From Lachnospiraceae bacterium UBA1729 (GTDB taxonomy: Bacteria > Bacillota > Clostridia > Lachnospirales > Lachnospiraceae), in the NCBI GenBank assembly GCA_002315945.1, contig DCIJ01000023.1, positions 2,163-19,699 of the forward strand: a DNA stretch of 17,537 nt, given 5' to 3'. Below the pieces are notes generated by a model that saw only the letters and a program-made list of their open reading frames with translations, had not been told where the DNA came from and searched no databases. Numbering within the stretch: position 1 is the first letter of the stretch; each line of letters begins with the position of its first letter. Of this stretch, positions 15,196 to 17,537 are shown one piece after another. The position numbers and the translations under genes were made by a program.

Positions 15196-16692
15196 TTAAT
15201 CTTCTTTTGCCCAGCCATAGGAGCATTTAACAGCCTTGTTCCAGCCATTAACCACTTCTTTTCTGTCTTCCTCGCTCATTTCAGGCATGAACACCTTATC
15301 AATCTGCCAATTATTGATAACATCTTCCTTACTAGCCCAATATCCTACTGCCAAACCGGCAAGATAAGCTGCGCCCATGGCTGTTGTCTCAACACACACA
15401 GGACGATTAACCGGTGCATTAATTACATCCGACTGGAACTGCATCAGGAAATTATTGGCTGATGCACCACCATCAACCTTAAGAGCACTAAGGGTAATGC
15501 CAGAATCCGCCTGCATTGCAGTAAGAATATCATTAACCTGGTATGCCAGGGATTCAAGAGTTGCTCTAATAATGTGATATTTATTAACACCTCTTGTAAT
15601 ACCCACAATTGTGCCTCTGGCATACTGATCCCAATGTGGTGCCCCTAGTCCTGTAAATGCAGGAACTACATAGCAGCCATTTGTATTCTTAACCTTTTTC
15701 GCCATGTACTCTGAATCAGGTGAGGAATCAATTACTCTCAGCTCATCACGAAGCCACTGGATGGCAGCACCCGCAACAAATACCGATCCCTCCAGGGCGT
15801 AATTTACCTTTCCATCCAGCCCCCAGGCAATAGTGGTAACAAGGCCGTTCTTTGAAAATACAGGTTTTTCACCAGTATTCATAAGAAGGAAAGCTCCTGT
15901 TCCATACGTATTTTTTGCTTCACCGGCATTAAAACAGGTCTGTCCAAACAGTGCCGACTGCTGATCACCTGCAGCTCCACCAATAGCAATTGGACCACCA
16001 AAGATAGAACTGTCTGTGTATCCATATATACAGCTTGAAGGCTTAGGCTCGGGCAGCATAGACCTGGGAATATTTAACTCTTCAAGTATTTCCTCATCCC
16101 ACTCTAAAGTATTAATGTTGAACAGCATGGTTCTTGATGCATTAGAATAATCTGTAATATGAACCTCGCCTTTAGTAAGCTTCCAGATAAGCCAGGTCTC
16201 AACAGTACCAAAGAGAAGCTTTCCCTCTTCAGCCTTCTGTCTCGCCCCTTCAACATTATCAAGTATCCACTTTACCTTGGTAGCCGAAAAATAAGCATCA
16301 ATAACAAGGCCTGTCTTTTCTCTATATTTTTCAGTGAGTCCCTTTTCTTTTAAGGTATCACAGAATTCACTGGTCCTGCGGCACTGCCATACTATTGCAT
16401 TATAGATGGGTTCCCCTGTTTCCTTGTCCCATACAATAGCGGTCTCTCTCTGATTGGTTATTCCAATAGCCGCTATATCTTCATAAGAAACACCAATCTT
16501 TGCCATGGCTTCAACAGCCACTCCCAACTGTGTTGACCATATTTCATTTGCATTATGTTCAACCCAGCCTGGTTTGGGAAAATGCTGTTCAAATTCCCTC
16601 TGGCAGACACTGCACATCTCACCCTTTTCATTAAATAAAATACATCGATTGCTGGTTGTTCCAGAATCCAGCGCCATTACATACTTTGCCAT
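15196..16692 (-). CDS. glpK: Glycerol kinase
   Basis: ATP + glycerol gives sn-glycerol-3-phosphate, trapping glycerol in the cell and producing the GlpP co-inducer. 498 aa, the family length. The FGGY-kinase phosphate loop is LDSGTTSNR (Asp9). Glycerol ligands are present at positions shifted by one from E. coli: Arg82-Glu83 (NQRETAIVWD), Trp102 (VWQCRRT), Tyr134 and the catalytic Asp243 (AGDQQSALFGQ). The segment DGGASANNFLMQFQSD is the second FGGY region. The ATG at 16690-16692 follows AAGGAGG by five bases, the strongest ribosome binding site in the operon. At the loop where enterococcal enzymes carry the HPr-phosphorylated histidine, this protein has TDSSIFGG (Ser228-Ser229), so PTS activation is probably absent. 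It follows glpP by 45 nt. Confidence 0.97.
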   Translation of the reverse strand: MAKYVMALDSGTTSNRCILFNEKGEMCSVCQREFEQHFPKPGWVEHNANEIWSTQLGVAVEAMAKIGVSYEDIAAIGITNQRETAIVWDKETGEPIYNAIVWQCRRTSEFCDTLKEKGLTEKYREKTGLVIDAYFSATKVKWILDNVEGARQKAEEGKLLFGTVETWLIWKLTKGEVHITDYSNASRTMLFNINTLEWDEEILEELNIPRSMLPEPKPSSCIYGYTDSSIFGGPIAIGGAAGDQQSALFGQTCFNAGEAKNTYGTGAFLLMNTGEKPVFSKNGLVTTIAWGLDGKVNYALEGSVFVAGAAIQWLRDELRVIDSSPDSEYMAKKVKNTNGCYVVPAFTGLGAPHWDQYARGTIVGITRGVNKYHIIRATLESLAYQVNDILTAMQADSGITLSALKVDGGASANNFLMQFQSDVINAPVNRPVCVETTAMGAAYLAGLAVGYWASKEDVINNWQIDKVFMPEMSEEDRKEVVNGWNKAVKCSYGWAKED

Positions 16693-16737
16693 TATTACCT
16701 CCTTGTACCTCTCCGTATACTTCTCCTTATGGCTGCA

Positions 16738-17304
16738 TCATAGGTTCCAAATTTCTCTTCTGGTGGCCGATATGGATATAGCTCCTGCATTAAGAGCACT
16801 CACTACATCCTCCTTATCAGCAATCAGACCCCCTGAAATAACCGGAACCCGACTGATGGAATTTACTTTTTTTATTATCTTTGGCATTATGCCAGGTAGT
16901 ATCTCAATGGCGTCAGGACAACATTCCTTCATCTGCTTTTCTATTGAAGTAAGAGCCATTGAATCTACTACAAAATATCTGACTATGGAATATAACCCCA
17001 ATTTCTTAGCATGTCTCACAAGAGAATTCTTTGTTGTAATTATTCCATCTGCACCAACCTTGTTTTTTAAGAAATCAAGGGCAGCTTCCTTGCTACTCAA
17101 CCCCGCAATCAAATCCAGATGCACTATGGCAATTGAACCGCTGTCCTTAATCTTCTTAACTATCCCCTCTATAGAACAGATATCCCCATACAAAATGAAT
17201 ATTATGCCAATCTCGCTCTGCAGACTGGCGTCCAGATCATCATCATTTTTTACAGCAGCTATTATAGGATTATCTTCCAAAATTGACTTAAATGACCTAA
17301 TCAC
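16738..17304 (-). CDS. glpP: Glycerol-3-phosphate-responsive antiterminator GlpP
   Basis: 188 aa; GlpP-family proteins sense glycerol-3-phosphate and let RNA polymerase pass a leader terminator in glycerol genes by acting on the leader RNA. Family segments visible: GIIFILYGDI, IVHLDLIAGLSS, GADGIITTKNSLVRHAKKLG, DAIEILPGIMPKIIKKV, ISGGLIADKEDVVSALNAGA and a C-terminal REIW, together a small TIM-barrel-like fold. The start is GTG at 17302-17304, preceded by AAGGGAG at a five-base spacing (17310-17316). An upstream TTG at 17331 has no ribosome binding site and would add nine residues that do not resemble the family. It is the first gene of the glycerol operon, and its own leader contains a strong terminator at 17372-17425, suggesting autoregulation. 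Confidence 0.94.
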   Translation of the reverse strand: MIRSFKSILEDNPIIAAVKNDDDLDASLQSEIGIIFILYGDICSIEGIVKKIKDSGSIAIVHLDLIAGLSSKEAALDFLKNKVGADGIITTKNSLVRHAKKLGLYSIVRYFVVDSMALTSIEKQMKECCPDAIEILPGIMPKIIKKVNSISRVPVISGGLIADKEDVVSALNAGAISISATRREIWNL

Positions 17305-17371
17305 AATATCTCCCTTACCACAACGCCTCAAGCTTCGCCAATATCCTTAATGTATATACTCAAAAAACTGC

Positions 17372-17425
17372 AAAAAAATAGCGCACCAAGCTAATCAGCA
17401 TCCCCTGCTGACATTTGGTATCGCT
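17372..17425 (-). terminator. Leader terminator in front of glpP, presumed GlpP antitermination target
   Basis: Minus-strand RNA: 5' arm AGCGATACCAA (17415-17425) pairs with 3' arm TTGGTGCGCT (17380-17389) through ten pairs with one bulged A and one G-U. Inside it a second perfect 6-bp stem (TCAGCA, loop GGGGA, TGCTGA; 17395-17411) is stacked on an internal loop. The stem is followed by UA and seven Us (17372-17378); a second run of six Us lies at 17362-17367. This is the strongest intrinsic terminator in the window, and it sits about 70 nt before the glpP start, where no upstream gene needs it. Control by GlpP is inferred from the Bacillus glpD/glpFK leaders. Confidence 0.85.
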
Positions 17426-17471
17426 CTTCGCCTCACAACCATTTATATATTTTGTACATAAGCATGGACTA

Positions 17472-17500
17472 ATATTAACATCTTTTGTGCAAATTATCAA
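17472..17500 (-). promoter_or_regulatory. Predicted sigma-A promoter of the glycerol operon
   Basis: Minus strand: -35 TTGATA (17495-17500), 17-bp spacer, -10 TAATAT (17472-17477). Transcription would start near 17465, giving an untranslated leader of about 160 nt that holds the terminator at 17372-17425. A second AT-rich candidate (TATAAA around 17442-17448) lacks a -35 at correct spacing. No clear catabolite-responsive (cre) operator is seen nearby. Confidence 0.65.
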
Positions 17501-17537
17501 TCTATTTTTCAAATGTTTCTGTAAACTAAACGTTGGC

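Noticed and set aside
17305..17331. TTG start for glpP
   Set aside because: No ribosome binding site lies before it, and the AAGGGAG for the GTG at 17304 would fall inside the coding sequence.
16505..17350. 281-codon plus-strand ORF
   Set aside because: Antisense to the glpK start and all of glpP, both well supported; composition again typical of a shadow frame.
17501..17537. Possible cre (catabolite) operator near TGTAAACTAAACG
   Set aside because: Only the first half matches the consensus; the central CG and the second half-site are missing, and it lies upstream of the promoter.

Overview
The window reads as a chromosomal segment of a low-G+C anaerobic Firmicute. The best guess is Clostridia, family Lachnospiraceae (Butyrivibrio/Pseudobutyrivibrio/Roseburia type). 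That placement is inferred from the A+T-rich composition, strong AGGAGG-type ribosome binding sites, the long single-chain PurL, a GlpP-type antiterminator, and the glpK / BFD-tailed GlpA / FAD oxidoreductase / DUF1667 gene order I associate with that group. I see no mobile element, CRISPR array, tRNA or rRNA; most of the window is housekeeping DNA.

Layout, left to right. (1) 1-2225, minus: the N-terminal 741 codons of purL (FGAM synthase), cut by the left edge. Just upstream and apparently in the same transcript is an unrecognised 154-aa gene (2244-2708), with a good promoter at 2732-2760. (2) 2868-5123, the only plus-strand gene: a 751-aa protein with an N-terminal cyclic-nucleotide-binding-like domain and about 650 residues I cannot assign. 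It is divergent from the purL unit and convergent with holA. A perfect 13-bp inverted repeat that includes its own last codons separates it from holA. (3) 11918 down to 5140, minus: valS, a FapA/DUF342 protein, a 51-aa acidic protein, a zinc-ribbon/TPR membrane protein and holA. Apart from a 92-nt gap after valS these genes are tightly packed, the last two overlapping by 4 nt. A promoter sits directly in front of valS. (4) 17304 down to 12056, minus: a glycerol operon of glpP (antiterminator), glpK, a GlpA-like glycerol-3-phosphate dehydrogenase with a [2Fe-2S] BFD tail, a second FAD/NAD oxidoreductase and a four-cysteine DUF1667 protein. (5) 17305-17537: the leader of that operon, with a promoter and a strong intrinsic terminator ahead of glpP.

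How the genes work together. The glycerol operon should phosphorylate glycerol and oxidise glycerol-3-phosphate (G3P), with electrons leaving through iron-sulfur and flavin subunits, probably to NAD+. G3P also activates GlpP-family antiterminators. Because the leader terminator lies in front of glpP itself, the likely circuit is positive feedback: G3P plus GlpP lets polymerase read through into more glpP and the catabolic genes. The valS-holA unit mixes translation, replication and poorly characterised envelope/scaffold proteins. It has no visible T-box in front of valS. The most interesting items are the GlpP leader, the three-protein G3P oxidation module, the 751-aa cNMP-domain protein and the small unknown gene in front of purL.
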